Assembly (NCBI GenBank): GCA_030141605.1
Contig: JAQGDQ010000293.1
Coordinates: 60,001-124,000, forward strand
Direction: 5' to 3'
DNA: 64,000 nucleotides
Origin: Tubiluchus corallicola
Taxonomy: Eukaryota; Priapulida; Priapulimorpha; Priapulimorphida; Tubiluchidae
In this document: positions 13,287 through 26,264 of the stretch, in pieces
How positions within the stretch are numbered: position 1 is the first letter of the stretch
Layout of the letters: the number at the start of each line of letters is the position of its first letter
The notes under the pieces: generated by a model
What the model saw: only the letters and a program-made list of their open reading frames with translations
Database searches by the model: none
Told to the model about the DNA's origin: nothing
Program-made: the position numbers and the translations under genes

Positions 13287-13928
13287 TATAGGGTTTACAT
13301 GTCAAATGTAGAACTGCGCTAACTTAAATGTAGATTTAGGTAATTCAAATGTGTATTGGTCGTGTTAACAATGGTTTTCAACAAATATTAAGCGTTTTTG
13401 GTAAGTCAAATATGTAGACACATGTCAAGTCAAATGTGACATAATTAATAATTGCTGTGAAAATAATAACTTTACAGGTCTACTAATAGTTCACTAATAT
13501 TCTGTAAACTTTACATACTATTGGAACTGTTAGAGAAAACAATACGTTCTTAAAATAAACAATGTTTCTTGAGAGAAACTAATTCATTAAAAAACTAATT
13601 AGTGATTCACTGTTCTTTGGGAAGGGATAAACAGCACATTTTTCAAAGTTATGAAAGAGGTGATGACTATCTTTGGTTTATCTTTTTGTAATTTGCACTT
13701 AAATGAGCTAATTACCTATTTATTCAAAGAAATTCCTATGTCTACATTTGACTTGCCTAAATCACATTTGAGTTACCAAAACACATTCGAAATTGCTATG
13801 TCTACATTTGACTTACCTAAGTCACATTTGAGTTACCAAAACACATTCGAAATTCCCATGTCTACATTTGACTTACCTAAGTCACATTTGAACATTCCTG
13901 TGTCTACATTTGATGTGTAAAACCTATA
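13287..13928. mobile_element. Inverted-repeat element with sub-terminal TCAAATGTAGA repeats
   Basis: The left end is TATAGGGTTTACATGTCAAA and the right end, inverted, is TATAGGTTTTACACATCAAA. TCAAATGTAGA or its complement recurs several times near both ends. At 13734-13890 a unit of about 60 bp (CTACATTTGACTTACCTAAG...) is repeated about 2.7 times, producing an open frame with a repeated peptide that I regard as non-coding. TATA flanks suggest a TA-targeting transposon. Confidence 0.6.
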
Positions 13929-14343
13929 CAAACAACGCTTTTGTTCGTAGCGTTCTTAATTGAGCAAAAAAGTTCCTTAAAAATGTTCTTCTTAACACTG
14001 TATTACCGTAGATATTGTAACGATGAGCGAATGGTGTTGGTACGCCGATTGTCTCATAGTTGAGAAGAAAATCGTAAAAAAACAGTAGTAAGAGTAAAAT
14101 TACCGAGTTTAAGTAACATGCCAGACGTCTACCCCATCGTGCTGCATGCCAGTTGTCATTGCGGAACAGGTGCTGAGATGGAAGACGCACCTGCCCATCA
14201 GCCCACTGAACCGACGAGGCCATTCCATACCAACTACTTATAGCTGCTATGTAACGCTGATATGCAATGGCTTCGTAATGGACGAAACCATCACAATATA
14301 GAGGGGGGGGTCGAAAATAAAGGGCATTTCGCCTTCGTAACAA
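13924..14343 (-). CDS. Unassigned 139-codon open frame
   Basis: This frame contains a more GC-balanced core (about 14110-14290) encoding YGMASSVQWADGQVRLPSQH and a stretch rich in Arg, Trp and His, then a hydrophobic Leu/Phe run. I recognise no family. It sits between an inverted-repeat element ending at 13928 and a small palindromic element at 14397-14521, so it may be transposon debris. An overlapping plus-strand frame (MPDVYPIVLHASCHCG, about 14119-14240) is equally undecided. Confidence 0.15.
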   Translation of the reverse strand: MLRRRNALYFRPPPLYCDGFVHYEAIAYQRYIAAISSWYGMASSVQWADGQVRLPSQHLFRNDNWHAARWGRRLACYLNSVILLLLLFFYDFLLNYETIGVPTPFAHRYNIYGNTVLRRTFLRNFFAQLRTLRTKALFV

Positions 14344-14396
14344 TATTTACAATTCGTGTTTTGAGAGGGATTCTGCATTCGACTATTAAGTGCCAT

Positions 14397-14521
14397 TTAC
14401 GTAGCATGCGGATGCGAATGCGAATGCGTTTTCCCAATGCGGAACAGCTTACGGAATAGCTTGCGAAGAAATCAATAAGAATAGCTGCAGAAAAAGAATA
14501 ACGCATACGCATGCTACATAA
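14397..14521. mobile_element. Small palindromic element
   Basis: GTAGCATGCGGATGCG (14401-14416) is inverted at 14502-14517 (CGCATACGCATGCTAC). GCGAATGC repeats lie inside. It is about 125 bp. Confidence 0.55.
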
Positions 14522-15998
14522 ACGCAACTTTATAATGACGCTGAAAATATCAAGCTACTCAGTTTTCAATCCCGCCTCCAAATGTGTTCTTGGGTGCGTA
14601 AAGTGAGCAAATTGTAGAACGATTTTTTACATAACTCGAACTGAGTAAACTGCTCATTTATCTGTTCACTTAGTCTGTCCATTAAACTACTCATTTTGCA
14701 TATGAATTAAATATTCATTTCGAATAACATCCTACTCACATTGAAAACCTGCCTACTCATTCATTGCTCAAATAGCAGTTGCTTACTCAGACTGAGTAAA
14801 ATGGTGTTTCCGATTACTCTCTTGAGTAATTTGCAACATTCTCGCCTCAGTAATTTGTCTTACTTAGTGCAAGAGTTGTCCTATGGTTTATGAATAATTT
14901 AGAAATTATTAATATCTGAACTTAACACTTAAACTTAACGTCTGTCTTGCTTTTATGTCTTAAGTGGCTGCTGTAACTTAGATATACACAACTTAACTGT
15001 GCAATCATACAATGACAACTGTAATAGAGAATGTAATATTTATTGCAATGCCAGTTTCCTTTGAAATAGTGCAGTTAGTACTAGGGCTAAAGAAGATTCT
15101 AAAGAGCCCCATTAGAAACTACTTTTTCATTCGTACAACAGGTGCAATAGTAATAGTAATAGTAATAGTAAATTAATACAGCAGTTAAGATGTTAGTGCG
15201 TAGTACACAGATAACGGATTAAGCAGAGGTAACGAAAGGTCATACGGTCACCTAGTCTGTCAGTGTCTCACCACTCAGGTGCTGGTATCCGTTTGTGATT
15301 TTTTTACTGAGTATTCGATTTAACAATTCTCAAACATTCTATGCAGACTAATTTGCAAATGAAAATTTCCACCCATTACGGTTAGTACATGCGATACTGT
15401 GCTAACAGCAATGGAGATAAAACACTGCCCTGCGGGACGCTTCATAGATGAAACAACTCACGTGCGCCAGTGGGTTGGCGTGACAACCTACGTTATTGCC
15501 CCTAATTTAGTCAACTTCTCTTACTCTAATTAATAAGACAATAAATCGGAAATATTTTACTTAGGAGTGAACAATAATCACACCTAATGGAGATGGCTTC
15601 CTCTGCTCGTGCTTGACAAGGATAATAATAATTGGATTTCCTATTACACAAGAACGCTAAGTGCATGAAGTGGCACTAAGTATGCAGGGGGTTATTTATC
15701 AATAAGGTATAAACGCCTCTGCTGTCAGAGTACGCCTAAACTACGTGTCCTTGTGTGTAGTTTGAGCATGCGTGATCGTAAACAACGAGAGCACTAATAA
15801 TCATCACTTAGAAATTTCAAAATAGAATTATAAACTAGCAACGGACTACGAGATTTTAGTGTTGTTATTCTCATATTCATCGTGATCTTCACGTCATATC
15901 AACATTTACTGTTCAGCTTATACGTTAGAACAAATCTATTTAGATTTTTCATTGGCATATATATATATATATATATTTATTTATTTTTATATTTATTG

Positions 15999-16037
<39 letters not shown>

Positions 16038-16640
16038 AGGATGTCTGCATTATGACATTAGAAAATACAGACCATTCTTTTTGTTTTTGTAACAGGTGCT
16101 GACACAGGTTTTTAACACTCCTACCACACTTTGTGTCAATTAATTAGCAAAATTAAAATTTTCGCAAAACTGGAATAGACGACTGCCTGCCTGCAAAAAC
16201 AGTTTACATAACGAAAATTTATTAAAATGCAATGAATATGTTTACTCGCGGTTATAATAAAGTACAGAATGTCTGTCGTAGGCTGCACTGTCTTATTCCC
16301 GTTAGCTGCACGAACACATACCTCAGTGGTGCGTGACACCACAATTATGGCAAAATTTCACAATTTTAGGGTTTCAATTTTTGGGCTTTCACTGAACTTT
16401 TTCGAATCAAATGTATTCGAGTATAACTCATATGAGTAACGTCGCGAAAATTTGATAGGCACTTGGTATGTTGGCAGTCTCTAATTAAATCACTAAATTA
16501 TATTTTTCTGCTTTTGCAATTTGCAGTAAATTTTTGAACTTCAAAAAGACTTTATGATGGGCAACATGGACCGACGGACGGTTGGTTGGTTGTTTGTATA
16601 TATAGATAAGATGTAACTGATACAAAAACGACTGCGCTTC
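14522..16640. other. No gene seen; ACTGAGTAA-type short repeats
   Basis: At 14630-14870 ACTGAGTAA/ACTCATT motifs recur in both orientations, possibly a decayed element. (TAATAG)n at 15145-15170. The remainder is unique and non-coding. Confidence 0.45.
15957..16034 (+). repeat. AT dinucleotide arrays
   Basis: Two (AT)n blocks (15957-15976 and 16002-16033) around a TTTATTTATTT stretch. Confidence 0.85.
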
Positions 16641-16643
16641 TAA

Positions 16644-16786
16644 ACGAAAGCGTATTAGGGCCATTAAACCCAATTATAACCTGGTTATAACCAATTTTTT
16701 TGCCATACTATTATAAAGATGTGGTTATAACCGGATGTAGCCAGATTTTTTTATAATCGGATATCACGGCCCTAATACGCTTTCGT
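16644..16786. mobile_element. 143-bp inverted-repeat element with perfect 19-bp termini
   Basis: ACGAAAGCGTATTAGGGCC at 16644-16662 is exactly inverted at 16768-16786. The interior has three GGTTATAACC palindromes or halves and can fold almost completely. No clear target duplication is visible. Confidence 0.75.
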
Positions 16787-16789
16787 AAC

Positions 16790-19066
16790 AGTTTGGTGAC
16801 GCAGCCTGCCTAGGAAGATTTAATATGTTAGTTTACTGCCAGCAGAGTATATAATGCAACATACCATTTACGTACGCAGTACATATAGCACCCAAGGGAC
16901 CAGCAACAATGACGTAAAAAGAGTATTTTTTCTAAATGAGCAGCAGCTTTATTAGAAAATAAAGCTAACTAGTATTACAAGTGTACCACGCCTGAAATTA
17001 TAGCTCCATTATATCTGGTGAAGGATCGTGCATCGAGAATGAATATTTAAGGCACACTAAACGTAAACTCTGTGAAGCATTTTTATATTTATTAAACTGG
17101 TGTGGGATTACGTCAGTAGAACTTCAAGTAAGACGATTTTCCAATTTCACTCGGGAAAAGCGCAGCTGAAACTCGCTTCAGTGAAAGTGGTACAAAAACA
17201 TTTTAGCTTCCATAACATAACTATTGGGAATACGTAGAAAGCTGTAAGGTAGATATTAACTAATTTACGCCTGGCTAATTACAAGCGTAAACTTAACATG
17301 GTGCTTTGAACATGGAAAATATCCCCGGTGTAATTCGATTTAATTTTATTCCACATTTCTGCAAAAATACTTTTTCCCGTCCTTGCAGCCTAGCTTCCCT
17401 GCATTCCAGCTTGCAGTTTTAGTGCTCAGCAGGATTAAGAAAATCAACTCAGAAAGCTCTTCATTTGCAAACGCAAACATATTATCTAACATATCCTGTT
17501 CTAACGTATGGCAGTAAATGTTGATATGGCGTGAAAATCTCGATAGTTATGAAAAACAGATTAATGTAAGAATAACAACACTAAGATGTCGTAGTCGGAA
17601 GTAATTCTATTTTGAAATTTCTAACAAGCGATGATTATTAGTGTATTCATTGTTTACGATCACATGTGCTAAAAGCTAGGAACAAGGATGCATAGTTTGG
17701 GCTTTCTCTGATAGCAGAGGCATTTATACCTTATTAATAAATTATCATTAAGAGCTTCAGGGCCTGGTGTGCCAATTTCAAAACTGTGCTGTTCAATCTG
17801 CTGCAGCTGCTTTTTGCACCTGTGGCTGTAATTAAACGATTTTTGGAGCCAGAGGTGAGCAGCCAAGTATTGATCATATCTGGGACAATCAAAATACAGT
17901 GAATGGAGTTTTTGTTACAAAAAATTACACGTAAAAATGCTAAAGCCAAACCGGAAACTAAATACGATGCTGAATGAAAAGGAAATGTAAAGAACAAAAT
18001 AGTTTTTTCTTACTATAACAGATATTTCAAATTCCTTAGTCTGAACGAATTCACGCGAAAAAGGGAAGCACAAACTACGAAAGTAAGAAAGGAAAATAGC
18101 TCACCATTATGCCACATATTTTTTGCGTAAAGTTGTTGTAGAAGATTTTCCAGTTTCCGAGATAGATGAAACACAGTGTTAAAAAAAATCCAAAATGTTT
18201 TCATTAGTTTGTTAGGCGAGACATGCAAAATATTTTAGAAGATTAAATAGTGATGTGGGAATCAACTTTCGTTTGCAAACGTTTTTGTGATGCCAAAATT
18301 GAAATAAGACCTGTTTGATCAGAAGGTTTCTAATTTAGTTGAAAAATTCAAAAGATTTACCAAAACTACTATGCCAAGCATTGCTTTGGCACTATATGCT
18401 ACACTTAAAATAATTATGATACACACTACACGTTTAAGGAACAATTGTGATACATGATACACGTTCAAGGAATTTTTTTCTTAAGCCTTGTGGAAGTTTG
18501 CGCCTGGTTTAACTTACGTGTTTTGATAGCTAATGGTACATTTCTTCTACCAAACAACGATGGCTAAATGGTGTTAAATCAAAACTCCCATTCGGAATTA
18601 AAGTAGAGAGTCAAACTATTCATGTTTTGTCCCCAAAACACGTAACTTACATATAGTCATCTGCAGTTCTAGTTTGTACCAGCTGTAGCCGGTGACAGTT
18701 TGAGCAAAAACCTCAGCGGAAAAATTAACCAAGGTAGCGAAAACTAGTAAACTCTACCACTTACGATTTCACTGAATGAGTATACGATCAGGCAGATCCG
18801 TTTAGAACACATTCTAAACACCGGTCTGAGCTACGTGGTTGATTCTCTCTATACCATATTATTGTATAGAATAGAGTATATAGCTGATATTTAGTTGCAT
18901 TTTAGGAGCCTTTAATTTTAGGAATATATAATGAGATGTATTCAATTTTAGGGTGCTGTTTTCATAGATGTTATTTTTATGTGCCATTTTATGTTTTATA
19001 GGATAAGCTTAAGTGCGCGTGCGCCTGCTAATTTCTTTCTTTTATACTATCTTAATATGTCTGTCA
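16790..19066. other. No gene seen
   Basis: Short frames of up to 87 codons have no motif, splice context or compositional shift. Confidence 0.5.
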
Positions 19067-19115
19067 GTGTAATATGTAATATATGTAATAATATTACATA
19101 TATTACATATTACAC
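19067..19115. repeat. Perfect 24-bp-arm palindrome
   Basis: GTGTAATATGTAATATATGT plus AATA, a single A, then the exact complement. A second hairpin follows: TGTAGGCTTAAT near 19121 is inverted at about 19163-19174. Confidence 0.85.
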
Positions 19116-19516
19116 TTCTTGTAGGCTTAATGTTGAACAATATAATTGACAGACTTATATATTAAGCCTACAAAATGATAAATTCTGAAATTGCCTTTCA
19201 TATAAGAAGTGTTGAATGAACCAGTTTCTGATAACTGGGAAAAAAGATCAAGCTAAAAGCACAAATTGTTTCAGTATTTCAGTGCAACAAAACTGCTAAA
19301 TGAAGCGAATGCCTACTTCACTTGCAGGAAACTTTTGACGTCACAGAGGCAGCTGCATATACCTCGTAAGACCGGATTAACGGAACCAGATGTGAAAAAT
19401 ATCGCAATATGATTAGAAAGTACTGAGTTACTAAGATATTAAGCGTCGCATAAGCCTGTATAATAAAATTAATTGTAGGAATTCTATTGTAATTTACGTA
19501 CATAGATGAATAGTGA

Positions 19517-19840
19517 ATGGATGGATGGATGGATGGATGGATGGATGGATGGATGGATGGATGGATGGATGGATGGATGGATGGATGGATGGATGGATGG
19601 ATGGATGGATGGATGGATGGATGGATGGATGGATGGATGGATGGATGGATGGATGGATGGATGGATGGATGGATGGATGGATGGATGGGTGGGTGGCTGT
19701 TTGTTTGGATGGATGGTTGGATGCATGGATGGATGGATGGATGGATGGATGGATGGATGGATGGATGGATGGATGGATGGATGGATGGATGGATGGATGG
19801 ATGGATGGATGGATGGATGGATGGATGGATGGATGGATTG
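19517..19840 (+). repeat. GGAT tetranucleotide array in two blocks
   Basis: GGAT units run from 19517 to 19686 and 19727 to 19837, with a diverged bridge (GGGTGGCTGTTTGTTTGG). A GGTA-type array follows at 19876-19935. Confidence 0.93.
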
Positions 19841-20151
19841 GAGGGAGTGAGGGAGTTACGGATGGAGGAGCTAGCTAGGTAGGTAGGTAGGCAGCATGAT
19901 CTAAAAAATAGATAGATAGGTAGGTAGGTAGGTATCTAGCTAGGTACGCAGATAAGCATGTAGGCAGGTGCGCAAAACAAACATTAATGCTTTTAACTTT
20001 ACGTAATCTCACACCCTGGCGGCTGGCATCCACATTCAGGTGCGTTCGGCGTAACGTACTGACAGCATTTCTCACTGCTCATCATTCTCTCTGCTTTTTC
20101 CTCACATTAAACTACCACAACATCATGGAAGCTATGCCTAGCTAAACTGCT

Positions 20152-20634
20152 TTAAAGTAAAATCGGACCCAATCTTAAACTGTATGTCAAAACAATGTAC
20201 TCTTTAAAATATTGAACGGAAATATATTATTTTTTCGAAAATGACTTACTTGAAAGAATTATTGCCACCCAAACGCAGTTCATACGTGTGAGTTTGTGAC
20301 GAACTACACACGTTCGACAGCTCATGCGTGATCACAGCTTTTTTATCTTAAAGTGCCTAGTTTTAGTACAACACATTTAATATCTTACAGTAGCACTGTG
20401 CTTCAATATTCACTTTCACAAACTCGTGCAACACGCTAATGGAATTTTTTTACTGTTGAAAATTATGTTAGTTTGTGATGTCACCAATAGTTGGGCTCGC
20501 CCGTCGTTAATTAAGTTTTTAATCTATCATTTAACTATCAGAAACGCTTCTGCAGCATTAATTGCGTTAAAATGTACACTTTATCGGACTTGAGAATGGG
20601 GTTGTATATGAAAAGTCATCCTGTCTTCCTTTAA
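20152..20634 (+). mobile_element. Family-2 copy b (internal deletion)
   Basis: TTAA is at 20152-20155 and 20631-20634. It has the same TCGGACCCAAT start and CATCCTGTCTTCC end, and about 120 bp after the first quarter is missing. Confidence 0.75.
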
Positions 20635-20639
20635 AGGTA

Positions 20640-22456
20640 AGACAAAAAATCAAACTTATCTCGATTTGCCGATCCTTCGATCACCACTCCACAATGTAGC
20701 CCGACTAAGTTAACCTGCCTGGGTAACATAGGACATTCTAGCTCCAGTCAATGGTCTATACTATTATTATTGTTGTCGTAATCATAATTCTGTAGTGATG
20801 ATATTTTTAATTTGACTGTATTTGAATTAAAGATTAATCCCAAAAAGCAAACCTAGCATTAGCTTCATGCATACATGTACTTCTCCTAGTCAGCATTAAT
20901 ATCTTTCTCACTGTTATCCATTACACATGACAATACGCCACAAACATTTAATCGTACAAGTGACTCATAGGCAAACGGGGGCTTGTTTTCAGCTAAGCAG
21001 AAATTAGATTTTGCTTCAGTGAATCTGCGAGTAGCTAGGTCACTTAGTGCTGGTAACACTAACAGCATTAGCCTGTACCATCTTAGTCAATTTGCAAATG
21101 TTAAATACTTGATGGCTTTCAAGAAACTGCTCAAGCTAGGCGTTCAACGAAGGTGAGCTGAAAACGGGAGTTACTCAAAATGTCCGGGCAACAGGACGTT
21201 ACAAAAAGTGCACACAGCTGCATAGCATTAGTACACCAATATTTGGTATGGCAATTGGAATGATGACGTAAACTTATGCTTGTTATATATTAATAGTAAC
21301 ATACGACAAACATGTATGTATTAAATATAATTAAAAATATGATACTATCGTTTTGTCACTAATGCAGAAGTGCAGGTGTATTGTGCAATATGTGTCTCCT
21401 GGTGCTTTTGGAAAATCTGTTTTTTGCAACATTCTATTATACTTGATGATGGCTTTCAAGAAACTGCTTAAACTAGGTGTTCAATGAATAAATCGTCGTC
21501 GACTATTATCTGTTAGACAGATATAACTATTACCTAGAATCTATAATGATCTATAATCCATAATCTAATTTAATCTAATTTAATCTAATCTAATCTAATC
21601 TAATCTAATCTATAATCTATAAGCTATTATCTATAATATTCTATCATATTGCAGACAGTTCAGGAGTTGAAACAAACGTCTATGAATCAAAATTCCAAAG
21701 ATTTGTACTAAACACGTCTACTAAATAATAACGTTGAAATAAAGAAAAACAGATTATTCGATTCTTCTCTTACTAATAGGATGTCACTTAAATTTTGTTT
21801 CCTGAACAGCAGAGCCCTCCAGGGAATTCTAGTAGCCTTAATGAGCTGTAATAAGTACAGCAGCTATTGGTCAGAACTGGAGTGACCCATCTAACGTCGT
21901 CTGTGAAGATACAGCTACATCATAATTTAATAAATCCAACTCAATAAATCCAAATTACATCACGTTCTGTCAACCAGTTCCCTGGTACGACTTTCCCTAA
22001 GCCAGTGTTAACGCTAATATGTCTAACTGGAATGGCGCCTATAATCGGGACGACTTTGCGGATTAGTCTAATTTTATTCCATTGAGACTGCAGTCTGCAG
22101 GTCGTATGTAAAGCGCGTTTATTTGAAGTACGACTGGAGGATAAGTTAATTTTCATTGCTAACGTTCAGAAAACGTAGTGTGCTGTGAAGTCTATGTCCA
22201 CTTAGCTAGCGGACCACAAGTAGTTTTCGAAGATGAAAGGTCTTATCGTGCTGGAAATTGTTATTCTTTTAAAATTGATTTTAAGTCTTAATTCCTGTTA
22301 TTCAACTAGATTATTATAAATGCTGTATTAATCATTATTGCGACGGTTTTTCTATCATTCGGAAAATTTAATTTTACCAGAAAGTGGTCGCTGTGGCAAT
22401 TTTATTTCAGCAAAATTTTTAGTTAACGCTGTCTTGTCATCAGCTCATTTGGATCC
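20640..22456. other. No gene seen; a 45-bp dispersed duplicate
   Basis: TACTTGATGGCTTTCAAGAA...GTTCAA occurs at 21105-21150 and, with a GAT insertion, at 21439-21487. Otherwise unique. Confidence 0.5.
21545..21650 (+). repeat. TAATC/TATAATC short tandem repeats
   Basis: TCTAATTTAATCTAA and TCTAATCTAA units, then ATCTATAATCTATAA variants. Confidence 0.8.
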
Positions 22457-23070
22457 AATGTGGCGGCTAAAATACTATTCTGCGAGCCAAGTTTGTTTGT
22501 TTGGTTCGGTAGCCAAAAAACTAAACTACATAGATTTTAGTGAAATGAATGGTACTAGGACCACTGGGACGGGCATACGTGGGGGGGGGGGGGCAAAATA
22601 AGCACCACCACACCATCTATTATGGCTGCTAAAATACTATTAGGCAAATCGAGTTTGTTTGGTCTTTATGCACAGACAAACAACTGCATGAATTTTATTG
22701 AAATTTGCATGAATGGTAGCAGGGCCACTAGCAAACATACGGGGGTCAATATATTTTATTCATTTATTTACTTATTTATTTATTTATTGGCGTCAAAAAT
22801 ACATACAAGACATACATACAATAAAAGCACCACCATCTTGCACCAAACGTGGGTGCAAGCCCACTTTTAAGACAAAAATACTTTTAAGCAAGTCGAGTTT
22901 GTCTGTTTGCTCATTATGCACCACCAAACAGCTGCATGGAGTTTAATCAAATTCTGCATATGTGGTACCAGGAACTACTAGTAGACGTAGACGTGGGGTC
23001 AATATAAGCCTCACTATGCTGCACCCAAATTACTGCATGAAATTTTATGAAATTTTGCATGAATGATATT
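22457..23070 (+). repeat. Old tandem repeat, three to four diverged units, one with an insertion
   Basis: The recurring order is GGCTAAAATACTATT, GAGTTTGTTTGG, CTGCATGAATTTTATTGAAA, GCATGAATGGTA, CGTGGGG/CATACGGGGG, CAATATA, AGCACCACC. Units start near 22457, 22620 and 22866, with a partial unit at about 23033. The second unit carries a TTTA-rich insertion (about 22754-22823). Two 77-87 codon frames here are not conserved between units. Confidence 0.7.
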
Positions 23071-23892
23071 AAAGGGTCCCAATGCTCGAAAATGCATGTC
23101 TACGGGACTAACAACGCAGACGTAGCCTATCCTAATATAGTCAAATGTGCTACTGTCAGCAGCAAACTATTTTATACTGCGCAGGCGCATTACGTTTTAC
23201 TGATTTAAATGTGTGTTCAAAGTAGAAAATTAAAAAAATTAACTCTATAGGTAACACGACAATAAAAATGGAGCCCAACATTCCTGCCATCACAACAATA
23301 CCTAAATTTCCAAATTCTTGACAAAAATGTCTAACTATCCATTATGTTTTACGTGGGCTCAATGAGCAGGCCTAGAATTATACTTTCTACTCTCAGAAGA
23401 CACAGTAAACCAATGTTGTTTACATAGGCAGACGATTTAGGTAATGGTTTTGCTGTAATAGTTTCATATTTAATTCAGTGGCATAGCGCCGACAGTTATA
23501 ATTCTGTATTATTGCCTATTCAAATATTCAGCTTGCTGAATTAACCCCAAACTGCAGATTTCGGAGACAATTGGGACTGTAGAATTCTGCTTTTAAAGTG
23601 AAATTCCCTGGATCTCAAAATTATATCTTTAACTTGACAATTTGTGGGTACGTCGATTTTTTAACTGGTGAAAACCAGTGTTAACGTTTACTGAAAATCA
23701 AGATGCATTTTTCCTTAAGATACTATAAGGAACTTAATTACTATAACGTATCAATACTCCAAGGTGCTTCGCTTTGAAGCTATTTTATTTAAATAAATGA
23801 ACATTACGTTTCAAATGCACATCACTTCGTCAAAGCTATGAAATTTAAATATTATAGCTAGCGCCGAATTATCACCTTTTTTGGGCCCCTAG

Positions 23893-24084
23893 CAGGGCCG
23901 GCCTTAAGCATAGGCAAACTAGGCAACCGCCTAGGGCCTCGCACAGGAATCATAAGAAAAAAAGGTAGTTTTTAATAAATTGCGTAATTTTATTTTTTTC
24001 GTATTTATTTTTTATTTTTCTATTTCATTTGGGGCCACCAAATTCACTTCGCCTAGGACCTCCAATTACCTAAGGCCGGCCCTG
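23893..24084. mobile_element. hAT-type short element with GGCCGGCC termini
   Basis: The termini are CAGGGCCGGCCTTAAG and CTAAGGCCGGCCCTG, inverted. CCCCTAG flanks it at 23886-23892 and 24085-24091. CAG(G)GG ends and a 7-8 bp duplication are typical of hAT-derived elements (established). It is 192 bp and non-coding, with a T-rich core and GCCTAGG motifs at both sides. Confidence 0.75.
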
Positions 24085-24465
24085 CCCCTAGGCTAATGAA
24101 ATTATGGGCCTCCCCTCAGACGGAGCGATCCTCTAACTCCCCCCTACCCCTCTTGAATATTTTTACTCGTGATATATTTTAGCGACATTTAGATAACTTA
24201 AAATAAACTTATTGCAAATTCTTTAAATAAACTAGAATAACTGTCTTTTCATTGTCACTAAAAATATTCTTTAAGAAATGCCGATATTTTACTATTTATT
24301 GCTAACAAACTCCGATTTTTTAGCGTTCTATCAGCATCATCGTCATCATCTCATCATCGTCATCATCAGCATCATCATCATCTACATCGTCGTCGTCGTC
24401 GCCGTCATCATCACTACACTCGTTGTCACTATTATGGTCGTTACTATTATCACCATCATTATCAT

Positions 24466-24935
<470 letters not shown>

Positions 24936-25137
24936 ATTATCATCATCATCATCATTATCATCATCATCGTCATCATCATTACGTCATCACAAACTATCAT
25001 CATATTATCAAGAGCGTCTTTTTTACGAAGAGCCAAACATAGGTTTTCACCATATTCAAAAACATCGTAGGCCTACAATGATGAATATGCCCATGCTAAG
25101 TGGTACTGAGGCATGTGGCATAAAAAATTATCAAATT

Positions 25138-25791
25138 TTAAAAGAACAAGAAAAGGGGCACCTGAAGTAGGTTTCAGAAAAATCGCCTCAAAAAATTGTA
25201 CTACTTTACAGCAATTTTATACATATATCATATTCGCGTTGAAAAGAATTTTTATTTGTTTTCATTTTAAATCTCCGACGGCGCCATTACATGACGTCAC
25301 TACGCCACGTAAATCAAAGGAAGAAAAAACAATGTTAAATTATGTCCCAAAAAACTTTTCGCTCAAATCTGTATTACTTAGCATTTCGCTTACCTGCTGG
25401 AAAGACTTATTTAACTAGAAATCATAATTTAAAATGTTTGTGCCAAATGATAAAATGTCCCTCACTCTCCAGGGTGCGCCACTCACTAGCCAAAAACGTA
25501 TTTTTAATCTTATTGACAAGATACAGTAATTTAAAATTTTATTAGTTAGTGGCGTGTGCATTACGGATGCTCTGACTATTTTTTTCACTTTACTCATTGT
25601 TATCTAAACTTGTTTAAACGACCTACCATCAGAAAGCTGCGCCTAATGGTCATCGCAGGAATTTAAATTTACACGTTTTATACAGCGTTACGGCCAGCCC
25701 TGCACGCAAAAAGACAGTATGTAAGTGGTACAAAAATTTCAAGACGAATTTTTTAAGCTTTATGTAAGTGGAGGGTTTTGTTGTGCTTTAA
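25138..25791 (-). mobile_element. Family-1 copy B (long form)
   Basis: This is a minus-oriented long form ending in TTGTGCTTTAA at 25781-25791. The other end is AAGAACAAGAAAAGGGGCAC near 25141. It shares the TGACGTCA (25292-25299) and GGCGCCAT stretch with copies A and I. An internal open frame here is transposon sequence, not a gene. Confidence 0.75.
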
Positions 25792-26174
25792 GCAGTTAGT
25801 GTAGACGAAAAGTGGTTTCTTCGTGATCTTGTCTGTTTAGCCGGTCTGAAATTTTACGTGCGTACGTTGCTAGGAGAAAAAGCGATTAAAATTCATGCGG
25901 ACGGACAGATAAACAAGAAGACAATGGTGAATGTTTAGCAACCACATGGTTCAGTCGCGTGCAGAAGAGCAGTTAAGAATATTAATAGAGCACAAACATG
26001 TGAACTTCCACTATTCTAGCAGCTGCCCAAACTATTACGCACTAACTATGTTTGGCTTCATCATCGTGTTGATAACTAAACGGTTTCACGAAACCCGCGA
26101 TACGAATGATGGCTGAAATGACGGACTGTGTGGCCAAACGTATTAGCAGATCACGTAGTTTTAACCTGTAAGTC

Positions 26175-26250
26175 TGATGACCATAATGATCATAATGACC
26201 ATCATGACCATAATGACCATAATGATCATAATGACCATAATGATATAAGA
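26175..26250 (+). repeat. GACCATAAT tandem repeat
   Basis: About eight 9-base units (GACCATAAT, GATCATAAT, GACCATCAT), immediately before the inverted-repeat element at 26265. Confidence 0.8.
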
Positions 26251-26264
26251 CAAGAAACATAATG

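Noticed and set aside
19484-19882. Five overlapping frames of MDGW or IHPS repeats
   Set aside because: GGAT tetranucleotide array; every frame is open and gives the same cyclic peptide.
25113-25545. Open frames of 67-101 codons
   Set aside because: They lie within family-1 copy B and are not conserved in the other copies.
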